From contig JBFHIZ010000006.1 in assembly GCA_041596215.1 (NCBI GenBank), forward strand, positions 1 to 64,000: DNA of 64,000 nucleotides. The letters are read 5' to 3'. Made by a program: the position numbers and the translations under genes. The stretch is from JBFHIZ01 sp041596215 (GTDB taxonomy: Bacteria > Bacillota > Clostridia > Lachnospirales > Lachnospiraceae). The notes beneath the pieces were generated by a model, which saw only the letters and a program-made list of their open reading frames with translations, had not been told where the DNA came from and ran no database searches. Numbering within the stretch: position 1 is the first letter of the stretch; each line of letters opens with the position of its first letter. Positions 44,922 through 54,163 of the stretch are shown here, in pieces.

Positions 44922-45881
44922 GTGTCACTATCAAACTCACAGTATGACCGTATTATGCGTACTTACGAAGCAACGCAGTTAAAAAATCGCGAAATACAAA
45001 ATGCACGAAAGGAAGAAGTGTATCGTCGTATCCCTACGTATAAAGAGTTAGAAGATATGGTTGCTGATGTTTCCATTGCACAATCAAATAAAATGTTTTC
45101 TGGAGATAAAAGTGCATATGAAGAATTACGTTCCATCATTCATGATATCTCTTTAAAAAAAGAAAATCTTCTTATAAAAGAAGGATTTCCACATGATTAT
45201 CTCGACCCGATCTATACTTGCAAGGATTGTAAAGACACTGGATATGTAAACAATCAAAAGTGTTCTTGTTTTAAACAAGCAATCATTGCAACTCTATATT
45301 CCCAATCAAATATTCAAAATATGCTAAACGAAATGAATTTTTCTACCCTATCCTATTCCTATTATAAAGGAGAAGATTTGATAAAATTCAAACGCGCTGT
45401 ATCCGCTAGCAAAAATTTTATAGAAACTTTTCATGCCCCCTACCAAAACTTACTTTTTTATGGTACAGTAGGTACTGGAAAATCGTTCTTGTCAGGCTGC
45501 ATCGCAAAAGAACTGCTAGATCAAGGTTATTTAGTTCTTTATTTCAGTGCACAAACACTTTTTGATACACTTTCTAAATACACCTTTACCTATCAGAATT
45601 CAAGCGATGATTTAAGTGCGTTGGATGATATTTTTTCTTGCGATTTACTAATTATTGATGATTTAGGAACAGAAATGTCAGGAAAATTTGTTTCTTCGCA
45701 ATTATTTAAATGCATCAATGAAAGACATTTAAGGAAAAAGTCCACGATTATTTCTACGAATTTATCCTTAGAAGAAATGTTACATCTATATTCAGAGCGT
45801 ATTTTTTCAAGAATCACAACACAATATAACGCATATAAATTAACAGGAGACGATATCCGACGTCTTCAAAAAAACAAGTAA
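44922..45881 (+). CDS. dnaI: DnaI/DnaC-type helicase loader ATPase
   Basis: This 319-residue AAA+ protein has an N-terminal zinc-knuckle-like CKDCKDTGY...CSCF (about 100-118), Walker A GTVGTGKSFL (about 182-191), Walker B LLIIDDLGTE (about 242-251), sensor ISTNLS and an arginine-finger region (YSERIFSRIT). It is the loader that places the DnaB/DnaC hexamer on DNA together with DnaD. It is 13 bases downstream of dnaD, with GGAGG before its GTG start. Confidence 0.92.
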   Translation: MSLSNSQYDRIMRTYEATQLKNREIQNARKEEVYRRIPTYKELEDMVADVSIAQSNKMFSGDKSAYEELRSIIHDISLKKENLLIKEGFPHDYLDPIYTCKDCKDTGYVNNQKCSCFKQAIIATLYSQSNIQNMLNEMNFSTLSYSYYKGEDLIKFKRAVSASKNFIETFHAPYQNLLFYGTVGTGKSFLSGCIAKELLDQGYLVLYFSAQTLFDTLSKYTFTYQNSSDDLSALDDIFSCDLLIIDDLGTEMSGKFVSSQLFKCINERHLRKKSTIISTNLSLEEMLHLYSERIFSRITTQYNAYKLTGDDIRRLQKNK

Positions 45882-45905
45882 GGATAATAGAAAGTGAGGC
45901 TTTTT

Positions 45906-47096
45906 ATGACCACTCGTGAAGAAAAAAGAAATTTAGAAACAATTCCTGTCGGTTCATTAGGAATCATTCCACTTCCAGGATGTAAATCTTTGGGAGAAAA
46001 AATTGATTATTATTTAGTAAAATGGAGAACCGAACGCGAAAACGAACATCAAGACAGTTTGGCTTTTGCAGGTTATCAACGTGATACCTATCTTGTAAAG
46101 TCTAAGGTTCCAAGATTTGGTTCTGGTGAAGGAAAAGGTGTTATTTTGCAGTCCATTCGTGGAGATGATATCTTTATCTTAGTGGATGTATGTAATTATA
46201 GTATGACCTATTCTCTTTTTGGCAAAGAAAATCATATGTCTCCTGATGATCATTATCAAGATTTAAAACGTATTATTTCTGCTATTGGGGGTAAATCCAG
46301 AAGAATTACTGTTATCATGCCTTTTTTATATGAAAGCAGACAACATAAAAGAAGTTCAAGAGAATCTCTAGATTGTGCGATTGCCTTGCAAGAGCTTGTA
46401 TCCATGGGCGTTGACAACATCATAACTTTTGATGCACATGATCCTCGTGTGCAAAATGCAATTCCTCTTCACGGTTTTGAAACCGTTCAACCTGCCTATC
46501 AATATATTAAAGGGTTACTTAATAAAGTGAAGGATTTGAATCTAGATTCCGACCATATGATGGTAATTAGTCCAGATGAAGGTGGCATGGCTAGAGCAAT
46601 TTATCTTGCAAATGTGCTTTCCTTAGATATGGGTATGTTTTATAAAAGAAGAGACTACTCTACCATTATTCAAGGCAGAAATCCAATCGTGGCGCATGAG
46701 TTTCTAGGTGCTAGTGTAGAAGGAAAAGATGTCTTAATTATTGATGACATGATATCTTCTGGCGAAAGTATGTTAGAAGTTGCCACGGAATTAAAAGCAA
46801 GAAAAGCAAAACGTGTATTTATTGCTGCCACATTTGGTTTATTCACGAATGGATTGGAAGAATTTGATAAAGCTTATGAGGATGGTCTAATTGATAAAGT
46901 TCTTACGACCAATCTAATTTATCAAAAAGAAGAATTATTAAGCAAAGAATATTATATTAATTGTGATATGAGTAAGTATATTGCTTATTTAATCGATACT
47001 TTGAATCACGATGTTTCCATTTCTGATTTATTGAATCCTAGTGATCGGATCCAACAAGCCGTGGAACTTTATAAAATGGAACAAAATAACAAGTAA
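45906..47096 (+). CDS. Ribose-phosphate pyrophosphokinase-like protein (long form)
   Basis: From the ATG at 45906 (GTGAGG 6 bases upstream) this is a 396-residue protein, about 80 longer than standard Prs. Prs-like blocks are visible: MPFLYESRQHKRSSRES (ATP/R5P region, normally PYFxYARQDRK), TFDAHDPRVQNAIP, SPDEGGMARA and the PRPP loop VLIIDDMISSGES. The PRPP loop departs from the usual DDxxxTGGT. I recall this long form from Lachnospiraceae; whether it makes PRPP is not shown. It follows dnaI by 24 bases in the same operon. Confidence 0.82.
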   Translation: MTTREEKRNLETIPVGSLGIIPLPGCKSLGEKIDYYLVKWRTERENEHQDSLAFAGYQRDTYLVKSKVPRFGSGEGKGVILQSIRGDDIFILVDVCNYSMTYSLFGKENHMSPDDHYQDLKRIISAIGGKSRRITVIMPFLYESRQHKRSSRESLDCAIALQELVSMGVDNIITFDAHDPRVQNAIPLHGFETVQPAYQYIKGLLNKVKDLNLDSDHMMVISPDEGGMARAIYLANVLSLDMGMFYKRRDYSTIIQGRNPIVAHEFLGASVEGKDVLIIDDMISSGESMLEVATELKARKAKRVFIAATFGLFTNGLEEFDKAYEDGLIDKVLTTNLIYQKEELLSKEYYINCDMSKYIAYLIDTLNHDVSISDLLNPSDRIQQAVELYKMEQNNK

Positions 47097-47102
47097 TTCT
47101 AC

Positions 47103-47147
47103 CCATGTGTGTTCGAAACCTTCCACACATAAATAAAAACTAAAGGA
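47103..47147 (+). promoter_or_regulatory. preQ1-I-type riboswitch controlling queT
   Basis: Stem P1 is TGTGTG (47106-47111) with CACACA (47124-47129), loop TTCGAAACCTTC, and the A-rich tail AAATAAAAACTAAAGGAG. CCTT of the loop can pair with AAGG of the tail as the pseudoknot, burying the ribosome site. Size and layout fit the smallest preQ1 class, and the next gene is queT. The exact ligand-contact Cs are assigned by eye. Confidence 0.72.
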
Positions 47148-47156
47148 GAATTTCAT

Positions 47157-47654
47157 ATGAATTCAAAAAGAGCAACGTTATTTCTTACACAAGCAGGGTT
47201 GATTGCTGCACTTTATGTGTGCTTAACTTTCCTTAGCAATACATTAGGCATGGCAAACGGCGTCATTCAGGTTCGTTTTTCTGAAGCGTTAACTATTTTA
47301 CCTGTATTTACTCCCGCTGCCATACCCGGTCTTTTTGTTGGTTGTATATTAAGCAATCTCTTAACTGGTTGTCTACCTCTAGATATTATCTTTGGAAGTC
47401 TGGCAACATTAATCGGAGCCTTTGGTACTTTTTTTCTTCGAAAGAAGAAACGATTAGGAACTATCCCACCTATTCTTTCAAACACTATTATTATTCCATT
47501 TATTTTAGCATACGTATATCAATTTCAGGGTGGCATTCCCTTCTTTATGATGACCGTTGGAATTGGTGAACTTATCTCTTGTGGAATTTTAGGTTCATTT
47601 TTATACATAATCATTAACAAATATCAAATCTATAAAATTTTTCAATTATCTTAA
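47157..47654 (+). CDS. queT: QueT-family queuosine-precursor transporter (ECF S component)
   Basis: This 165-residue membrane protein has about five to six hydrophobic helices (segments around 10-30, 42-60, 62-92, 100-125 and 130-155). It has the QueT start QAGLIAALYVCLTFLSN and VRFSEALTILPVFTPAAIPGLFVGC. QueT is the substrate-binding subunit of an energy-coupling-factor transporter for preQ1 or related compounds. It needs a shared EcfAAT module that is not in the window. The preQ1-type leader supports the substrate assignment. It overlaps the convergent 47651-50206 gene by 4 bases. Confidence 0.9.
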   Translation: MNSKRATLFLTQAGLIAALYVCLTFLSNTLGMANGVIQVRFSEALTILPVFTPAAIPGLFVGCILSNLLTGCLPLDIIFGSLATLIGAFGTFFLRKKKRLGTIPPILSNTIIIPFILAYVYQFQGGIPFFMMTVGIGELISCGILGSFLYIIINKYQIYKIFQLS

Positions 47655-50206
47655 TTTTTACGATTTGCATAAGATACAAATATACTGCCGTTTTCTTCAA
47701 ACCATGAAGAGGCGGCTTTTTTACCCATTTTATATAATGTTCCTTCAGACGGATTGCATATTACAACCTGTAATTCGTTAAATCCTGTTACCAATACAGC
47801 TTCTTCTCCTTCAAGAAGGACAAGAACAGGAATATCTTGGTTTACATAATATAACGTCGATTCCAAACTACATCCTGTCAAATCAAGTATTTGTTTTGTT
47901 GGCAATTGGCTTTCCAAAATTTCAAAAACTGTCTGGCCTGCTTTTATATATTCTTTTGAATTTCGTATGATCCCTTCCTTCTCTAGCATAGTATCCAAGC
48001 ATACCGACAGGGCACTATTATCTTCCGTTATACTCTTTTCTTTAATTGCCATAATTTGATTTTTAACAAATCGGTTCCCTTCATACCAAATATATTCCCC
48101 ATAATCATTTAAAACGGTACCTTTATTTGCTTCTGCAAAATCAACGGCTTTTCCTGCAATATTTGAAATATAATTAACTTTTCCTTGTATATAAACATAA
48201 TATCTTTCTTCCGTTATTTCTTCTTCATTCAATTCTATTTCTCTTGTTCCTTCATACAATACTTCTTTGGGTGTCAAAAAAAGAAGTTCTTCTTCATCCA
48301 TAGGTTCATATATCACGATTTGAATTTGCTTTTCGTAGGTACTTGTAATAACTACCTCTACTTCATTTTCTTGTTCATTAATAATTTCGTTATTTACAAT
48401 TTGATCCTTTGTTGTTTCCACGTATGTTTCATTTTCTTCATCCCAAACTACACGTTCTAAGTTTATTTGATTTTCTATGATGGAACAACTTACTACATAA
48501 TTATTATCCTCTTCATAAGATTTCAAAATATTTCCAGTGGCATCCTTGATGTAAATTCGATACATTGGAAAAATTGTGTTTCCTGCGCTATTTACAACAA
48601 TATCTTTACTATATGCTTCCCCATAGATTAGATCTTCTCCCATAAATCCAATAGGCATAATATAAGTATTCTCATTCGCACTGATTTTATATGAATTTTT
48701 CGAATTTAGATTAATCATTGTCAAAGTATCACTTTTATAAATACTGTTACCTTCCAACCATGCAACCGTTTCATTGCTATTTGATACGGTATAACTACCT
48801 TCCATAAGGCTATCCGTAATTTCAACTTTTTCTCCAGTTTCTACATTAATTGAAAAAAGAACATGATCCATTAACAAATATAATGCTTCACTTTTACTAA
48901 GATAAGTCAATTGGTCCACTTCATAGATAAGTAATTCCGCTGACTTTTTATATGAAATAAATATTTTTTCTTCAATCGTATTTAAATTACTATTATAATA
49001 GTAAATCAAGATTCCTACTTTTCCTTCATATACACCTCGGTTATGATAACCATATACCATAAAATAGATATTTCCAGCTTCATCACAATTCAACACCTTA
49101 ATCTCATGGTTTTTATTTGTACTACGTGTATCATCCAATACGGTTTCATAATATCCAAAAACTCGTGACACCTTATTTTCTTCCGGCATAATACTATATA
49201 ATTGATTATTATTTACAAATGCTACAATTTCTCCTGTTGCATTTTCCGTCAGTTCAAGATTCTCCGATGCAACTCCAAGTAAACATTTGTTGTTGATAAA
49301 GGAAGTTTCATTAAAATCAAATCCTTCCTCCATTGTTCGCTCAAAATCTAATAGATACATACGATTAGTCGTATAACGAAGTCGATAATTTTCTGTTACA
49401 AAATAATATTTTGGAATGGATTCCGTTGTGTCTTTTACGGTATAGCTAACTTCAATGGAGCTAGTTTCTTCTTGAAGCTCAAGTATTCGAATTTTTTTAT
49501 CACTAATTCTTTCTACCTTTAAATCTCCCCAAGTAATTTGATAAAAGGAGCTATGGATATTCACTTTATAAAAAGTAGAATTATCTCCCAAATAATTAGA
49601 TTCTAAGTATTTCGTTAAATCCAAGGCTGCTTCTTTATCAAAGGTATCATCTGAAAATTCTTTTACAAATGCGACTTTTTCATTCATCTTATAAGTATCT
49701 GTTTCAATAATTCGGGTGTAATAATTTGCTGTTCTTCCATCTTCAAGCGAAATAGAAATAATGAATGTATACTCTTGTTCTGGTTCAATTAAGTCTTTTA
49801 TAAAAACATCCTGAATAATCGCTCCATTTTCTTCTTGATACGTCGTTATTTCATTTTTTTCAATGAGTCTTTCCCCTGTTAAATTTCTAATTTCGTAAAA
49901 AATCCCTTGAATTTCTGCATCTTTTACATCAATATTAATTTTAATTTTTCTGCTTGTATCAATCTGCGTAATGCTATCTCTAAGATATTCACTATTCATT
50001 TCCTCTGTATAGCCAAACATTTCATTGATCTTACCTACCTCGGAAAGAATGGAGACTGTGGGAAGGGTAGCTTCCTGCATTTCCACCGTCAAATCTATTT
50101 TCCCTTCGTTTTGAATCGTACTTGTAATCATTACCGTTAGTATAAAAATTGCAATACAGATTATTGTACGAATTATATTTTTTGTCATATGTCTCTTAAT
50201 TAACAA
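47651..50206 (-). CDS. Large membrane-anchored protein with degenerate C39-like domain
   Basis: This 851-residue protein has an N-terminal anchor (about 9-30; IIRTIICIAIFILTVMITS), beta-rich Ig-like and propeller-like repeats over roughly 60-700, and a C-terminal papain-fold domain of the C39 type (about 730-851; NSALSVCLDTMLEKEG, QDIPVLVLLEGEEAVLVTGF, CNPSEG). The Cys is present in SVCLD. The histidine normally found before the VxxG strand and the following Asp are replaced (EAVLVTGF, NPSEG), so peptidase activity is doubtful. It faces outward. Start: TTG at 50204-50206; the ATG at 50186-50188 is an alternative. The function is unknown. Confidence 0.72.
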   Translation of the reverse strand: MLIKRHMTKNIIRTIICIAIFILTVMITSTIQNEGKIDLTVEMQEATLPTVSILSEVGKINEMFGYTEEMNSEYLRDSITQIDTSRKIKINIDVKDAEIQGIFYEIRNLTGERLIEKNEITTYQEENGAIIQDVFIKDLIEPEQEYTFIISISLEDGRTANYYTRIIETDTYKMNEKVAFVKEFSDDTFDKEAALDLTKYLESNYLGDNSTFYKVNIHSSFYQITWGDLKVERISDKKIRILELQEETSSIEVSYTVKDTTESIPKYYFVTENYRLRYTTNRMYLLDFERTMEEGFDFNETSFINNKCLLGVASENLELTENATGEIVAFVNNNQLYSIMPEENKVSRVFGYYETVLDDTRSTNKNHEIKVLNCDEAGNIYFMVYGYHNRGVYEGKVGILIYYYNSNLNTIEEKIFISYKKSAELLIYEVDQLTYLSKSEALYLLMDHVLFSINVETGEKVEITDSLMEGSYTVSNSNETVAWLEGNSIYKSDTLTMINLNSKNSYKISANENTYIMPIGFMGEDLIYGEAYSKDIVVNSAGNTIFPMYRIYIKDATGNILKSYEEDNNYVVSCSIIENQINLERVVWDEENETYVETTKDQIVNNEIINEQENEVEVVITSTYEKQIQIVIYEPMDEEELLFLTPKEVLYEGTREIELNEEEITEERYYVYIQGKVNYISNIAGKAVDFAEANKGTVLNDYGEYIWYEGNRFVKNQIMAIKEKSITEDNSALSVCLDTMLEKEGIIRNSKEYIKAGQTVFEILESQLPTKQILDLTGCSLESTLYYVNQDIPVLVLLEGEEAVLVTGFNELQVVICNPSEGTLYKMGKKAASSWFEENGSIFVSYANRKN

Positions 50207-50220
50207 TTTTTCCTACCTTC

Positions 50221-51372
50221 CTATGAATTCATTAGACCAAGTAATGTTGGAGAAAGAGTAAATTTTTTCACTATCTCCTGGTAATCCAAGTTTCCCTTGT
50301 AATTTTCTTTTCTAATTCCACGAATCAAAATGTTTTTAGGTGTATTATCTACATCAATAAATTCCATAACTTGTGTTTCATACCCATGTTCTTCCATAAT
50401 ATTAGCTCGAATACCATCCGTCAATAAAGCAGCAAAACGTTCTTTTAACAGTCCATACTTAAAAAGTGGTTCCCATTCTTCCGAGTGCATCTGCTTATTA
50501 ATTTCATGTTGGCAACATGGGACAGAAAAAATAATCTTTGCATTCCATGCCATAGCCTTTGCAATTGCAAAATCGGTTGCAGTATCACATGCATGCAAAG
50601 ATACTACCATATCTACGGAATCAACTTCTTCAAACTGTGCGATATCTCCATGCATAAAAGACAAATCTTGATATCCATATTTTTTGGCTAACATTGCGCA
50701 TTTTTCTATCACTTCTGCTTTTAAATCAAGTCCAATTATGCTGACTGGTAAGCCTTGCATTTCATGCAAATAATAATATAAAGCAAAGGTTAAATAGGAT
50801 TTCCCACATCCAAAATCAAGAATTGTTAATTTTTCCTTTTTAATTTCCTTTAATTTTGGCAAAATATCTTCAACAAATTCTAAATAACGATTAATTTGCT
50901 TAAATTTATCATTTTTCCCTTTATTAATTTTTCCTTCTTTCGATTGTACTCCTAAATCAACCAGAAATTCCATTGGTTGCTCTTGATTTAATATATATTT
51001 TTTTTGACGATTATGCGATAAATCATTTGTATGACATGCACAATCCGTCCTTATTTTCTTCCTTTTTATTGTCACTTTGTTTTTTTTACTTACAAGCACA
51101 ATACACGACTCTTCTTTAGTTTCTGCTTCTAATTGCTTACACTCCATTTGCATAATCCGAACAATTTCTGCTTTCATTTGTTCTTTTTTATAATTTTCAT
51201 GGAAAACTTTCTTTTCTTGATAACGACTTTCCTGAAAAAAAAGAGTCTCTTTTAATAGAACTGGGCGAATTTTTATTTTCTGCACCACTTCCTTATCTTT
51301 TGAATTTGATATTCGAATTTCTAATAATTCTTTTGTTAAAAGTTCTTCTAATAATTCTTCTAATTTTTCCAT
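50221..51372 (-). CDS. Class I SAM-dependent methyltransferase (Methyltransf_32 type)
   Basis: This 383-residue protein has a helical N-terminal part (1-165, Lys-rich, SHNRQKKYIL) and a Rossmann methyltransferase domain (about 190-340): ILDFGCGKSYLTFALYYYL, IGLDLKAEVIEKC, MHGDIAQFEEVD, VSLHACDTATDFAI and FSVPCCQHEINKQM. The CCQHE signature is shared with a group of RNA-linked methyltransferases. The substrate is not known. It lies after atpC but behind a terminator. Confidence 0.85.
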   Translation of the reverse strand: MEKLEELLEELLTKELLEIRISNSKDKEVVQKIKIRPVLLKETLFFQESRYQEKKVFHENYKKEQMKAEIVRIMQMECKQLEAETKEESCIVLVSKKNKVTIKRKKIRTDCACHTNDLSHNRQKKYILNQEQPMEFLVDLGVQSKEGKINKGKNDKFKQINRYLEFVEDILPKLKEIKKEKLTILDFGCGKSYLTFALYYYLHEMQGLPVSIIGLDLKAEVIEKCAMLAKKYGYQDLSFMHGDIAQFEEVDSVDMVVSLHACDTATDFAIAKAMAWNAKIIFSVPCCQHEINKQMHSEEWEPLFKYGLLKERFAALLTDGIRANIMEEHGYETQVMEFIDVDNTPKNILIRGIRKENYKGNLDYQEIVKKFTLSPTLLGLMNS

Positions 51373-51383
51373 CTTTTTCCTTT

Positions 51384-51408
51384 AAAAAAGAGGAGCTACG
51401 CCCCTCTT
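51384..51408 (-). terminator. Terminator of the atp operon
   Basis: On the minus strand AAGAGGGGCGTAGCTCCTCTTTTTT forms a stem GAGG(G)GC/GC(T)CCTC followed by six T. It lies between atpC and the methyltransferase gene. Confidence 0.82.
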
Positions 51409-51412
51409 ATTC

Positions 51413-51820
51413 TTAGCGTATAACTGAAATACGTGCTATCGCTCTACTTAGTGCTGTTTCTGCTCGAAGCAAATTGATTCCTTCTTCCTTCGTTTGCAAG
51501 CGTCGTTCTGCACGTTCTTTTGATGCTCGCGCACGTTCTGGATCAATTTCATCCGGCCATTCAACTACTTCTGCCATAATCACCACTTTATCTTGCAATA
51601 TCTCTGCAAATCCTTCATGCAAGGCCGCTTCCTTTTTCTTACCGTCTTCTTCCGTAATATAAAGCACTCCAGGGGAAAGAATTACTGTTAAAGGAATATG
51701 TCCTTTTAAAACACCGATTTGGCCTTCCGTTGTATTAAATTCTACCATTGTTGCCATTCCTTCATAAAAAATACGATTTGGCGCAATGATTTCGATTTTA
51801 AATTCTAATTCGTTTGCCAT
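51413..51820 (-). CDS. atpC: ATP synthase F1, epsilon subunit
   Basis: This 135-residue subunit has an N-terminal beta-sandwich (FKIEIIAPNRIFYEGMATMVEFNTTEGQIGVLKGH) and a C-terminal helical hairpin (PERARASKERAERRLQ). It links gamma to the c ring and regulates ATPase activity. It is the last gene of the operon, 24 bases after atpD. Confidence 0.95.
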   Translation of the reverse strand: MANELEFKIEIIAPNRIFYEGMATMVEFNTTEGQIGVLKGHIPLTVILSPGVLYITEEDGKKKEAALHEGFAEILQDKVVIMAEVVEWPDEIDPERARASKERAERRLQTKEEGINLLRAETALSRAIARISVIR

Positions 51821-51844
51821 CTATTCTCCATTCTTACGTATTTC

Positions 51845-53260
51845 TTATTTCTTTACACGTGAAAGTACATCATCAATTGTTCCTGCATTTAAGAAATAAC
51901 TCTCTGGTATCGTGTCATGTTTTCCTTGTAGTATTTCAGAAAATCCACGAATGGTTTCACTAATAGGAACATATTTTCCTTCAAGACCTGTAAATTGACC
52001 AGCCACAAAAAATGGTTGCGATAAAAATCTTTGTATCTTTCTTGCTCGAGAAACAACAAGCTTATCTTCTTCTGATAATTCATCCATACCAAGAATTGCA
52101 ATGATATCCTGTAACTCCTTGTATCTTTGTAAAATTTCTTGTACTCCACGAGCAGTATCATAGTGCTCATCCCCAAGAATTCTTGGATCAAGAATTCTAG
52201 AATTGGATTCCAATGGATCCACTGCTGGATAAATTCCAAGTTCTACAATTGCTCTTGACAATACTGTCGTTGCATCTAAATGTGCAAAGGTTGTAGCCGG
52301 TGCTGGGTCTGTTAAATCATCCGCTGGAACATATACTGCTTGCACAGATGTAATTGATCCATTCTTTGTTGAAGTAATACGTTCTTGTAGCGCACCCATT
52401 TCTGTCTGTAACGTCGGTTGATATCCTACCGCAGATGGCATACGTCCAAGTAATGCCGATACTTCCGATCCAGCCTGTGTAAAACGAAATATATTATCAA
52501 TAAATAGCAATACATCCTTTCCACCTTCATCACGGAAATTCTCAGCCATAGTAAGCCCTGTTAAACCAACACGCATTCTAGCTCCTGGTGGTTCATTCAT
52601 CTGTCCAAACACCATGGTTGTTTTATCAATTACACCAGATTCTTTCATTTCATAGTAAAGGTCATTTCCCTCTCTTGTTCGTTCTCCAACTCCTGTAAAT
52701 ACTGAATATCCACCATGCTCCGTTGCAATATTACGAATGAGCTCTTGAATAAGAACAGTTTTTCCAACACCTGCTCCTCCAAACAATCCAATTTTACCAC
52801 CTTTTTGGTATGGGCAAAGTAAATCTACTACTTTAATTCCCGTTTCCAACAATTCTGTTTCGGTTGCTTGCTCCTCAAACTTTGGTGCACTTCTATGAAT
52901 TGGACTATAAGTAACCCCTTCTGGTTTTGGTTTATTATCAATTGGGTCTCCGAGTACATTAAACATTCTTCCTAGTGTATTTTCACCCACAGGAACGGAA
53001 ATCGGTCCTCCCGTTGCAATTGCATCCATTCCCCTGACAAGTCCATCCGTAGGTCCCATGGAAATACAACGAACAATATTATCACCCAAATGTCCTGATA
53101 CTTCTACAATCAATTTTCGATCGTCTCCTGTTTGAATTTGTATGGCATCATTTATTTCTGGTAAATTTCCACTTGCAAATTTAATATCCAAAACCGCACC
53201 AATAATCTGCGTAATTTTACCTATCGATGTTTTCGTTTCTTCTTTGCTTTGTTCTGTCAT
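51845..53260 (-). CDS. atpD: ATP synthase F1, beta subunit
   Basis: This 471-residue catalytic subunit has P-loop GGAGVGKTVLIQEL (about 161-174), GERTREGNDLYYEM with the catalytic Glu, VLLFIDNIFRFTQAG (Walker B) and the DELSEEDK DELSEED loop. Length and motifs are complete. Confidence 0.98.
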   Translation of the reverse strand: MTEQSKEETKTSIGKITQIIGAVLDIKFASGNLPEINDAIQIQTGDDRKLIVEVSGHLGDNIVRCISMGPTDGLVRGMDAIATGGPISVPVGENTLGRMFNVLGDPIDNKPKPEGVTYSPIHRSAPKFEEQATETELLETGIKVVDLLCPYQKGGKIGLFGGAGVGKTVLIQELIRNIATEHGGYSVFTGVGERTREGNDLYYEMKESGVIDKTTMVFGQMNEPPGARMRVGLTGLTMAENFRDEGGKDVLLFIDNIFRFTQAGSEVSALLGRMPSAVGYQPTLQTEMGALQERITSTKNGSITSVQAVYVPADDLTDPAPATTFAHLDATTVLSRAIVELGIYPAVDPLESNSRILDPRILGDEHYDTARGVQEILQRYKELQDIIAILGMDELSEEDKLVVSRARKIQRFLSQPFFVAGQFTGLEGKYVPISETIRGFSEILQGKHDTIPESYFLNAGTIDDVLSRVKK

Positions 53261-53286
53261 TTTTACTCCTTTTTTTCGTTCGAGAT

Positions 53287-54147
53287 TTATGAAGTTGCCT
53301 CTGCACCAGCTATAATTTCTGTTAATTCTTGTGTAATTGCTCCCTGTCGCGCTCTATTATACTGTAATGATAATTTGCTAATCATATCTTCTGCATTGGT
53401 TGTTGCTGAATCCATAGCTTGCATTCTGGCACCATTTTCACTTGCTGCTGCTTCTACAATTGCTCCATAAATAATACTCGAAATATATTTTGGTATAATT
53501 AAATCAATCGCTTCCTCTTCTTCCGGTTCGAAATTCATAATTGCTTCCGCACCTTCTTTACTTTCATCCACTTCATCTGCTTCTTCAAGTGGAAGAAGCT
53601 TAATTAATTTTGGTTCATGCACAACCGTATTGACAAATGCGGTATAAGCAATATAAATTTCTCCTGCCTCTCCACTCATAAATCGGTCCAGAACAAAATC
53701 TGCTATTTTTCTAGCATCTTCATAATAAGGTGTTTCTATTACTTCCTCATCTGAAAATACAATGGTTGCTCCATGTCGTTGCATCATATCTCTTCCTTTT
53801 TTCCCTAGTGCAACAACATCCAATTTATCTAATGGAAAACCAGCATTTATAACCAATTTTGATATATTACCATCATATCCCCCCGCAAGTCCACGATTCG
53901 AAGTAATCATAATTACGGTTTTTCGATCCGAAGAATTATCGTTCAAAAACGGGTGGTTTACATTTTCTGTTTTTCCCAAAACAGAATGGATGGTATGATA
54001 CATATATTCAAAATATGGTTTTGCTTTTTCTGCATTTTTTCTGGTTCTCTGTAATTTCACAGTTGCAACCAGTTTCATTGCTTTAGTAATTTGTTGTGTA
54101 CTTTGAATACTGCTTTTTCTTCTTTTTATATCTCTCATTGAGGCCAT
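53287..54147 (-). CDS. atpG: ATP synthase F1, gamma subunit
   Basis: This 286-residue rotor shaft has N- and C-terminal coiled-coil helices (MASMRDIKRRKSSIQSTQQI; NAEDMISKLSLQYNRARQG) around a Rossmann-like body (ITSNRGLAGGYDGNISK). It lies between atpA and atpD with short gaps. Confidence 0.97.
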   Translation of the reverse strand: MASMRDIKRRKSSIQSTQQITKAMKLVATVKLQRTRKNAEKAKPYFEYMYHTIHSVLGKTENVNHPFLNDNSSDRKTVIMITSNRGLAGGYDGNISKLVINAGFPLDKLDVVALGKKGRDMMQRHGATIVFSDEEVIETPYYEDARKIADFVLDRFMSGEAGEIYIAYTAFVNTVVHEPKLIKLLPLEEADEVDESKEGAEAIMNFEPEEEEAIDLIIPKYISSIIYGAIVEAAASENGARMQAMDSATTNAEDMISKLSLQYNRARQGAITQELTEIIAGAEATS

Positions 54148-54163
54148 AAACTGTCACCCTTTT

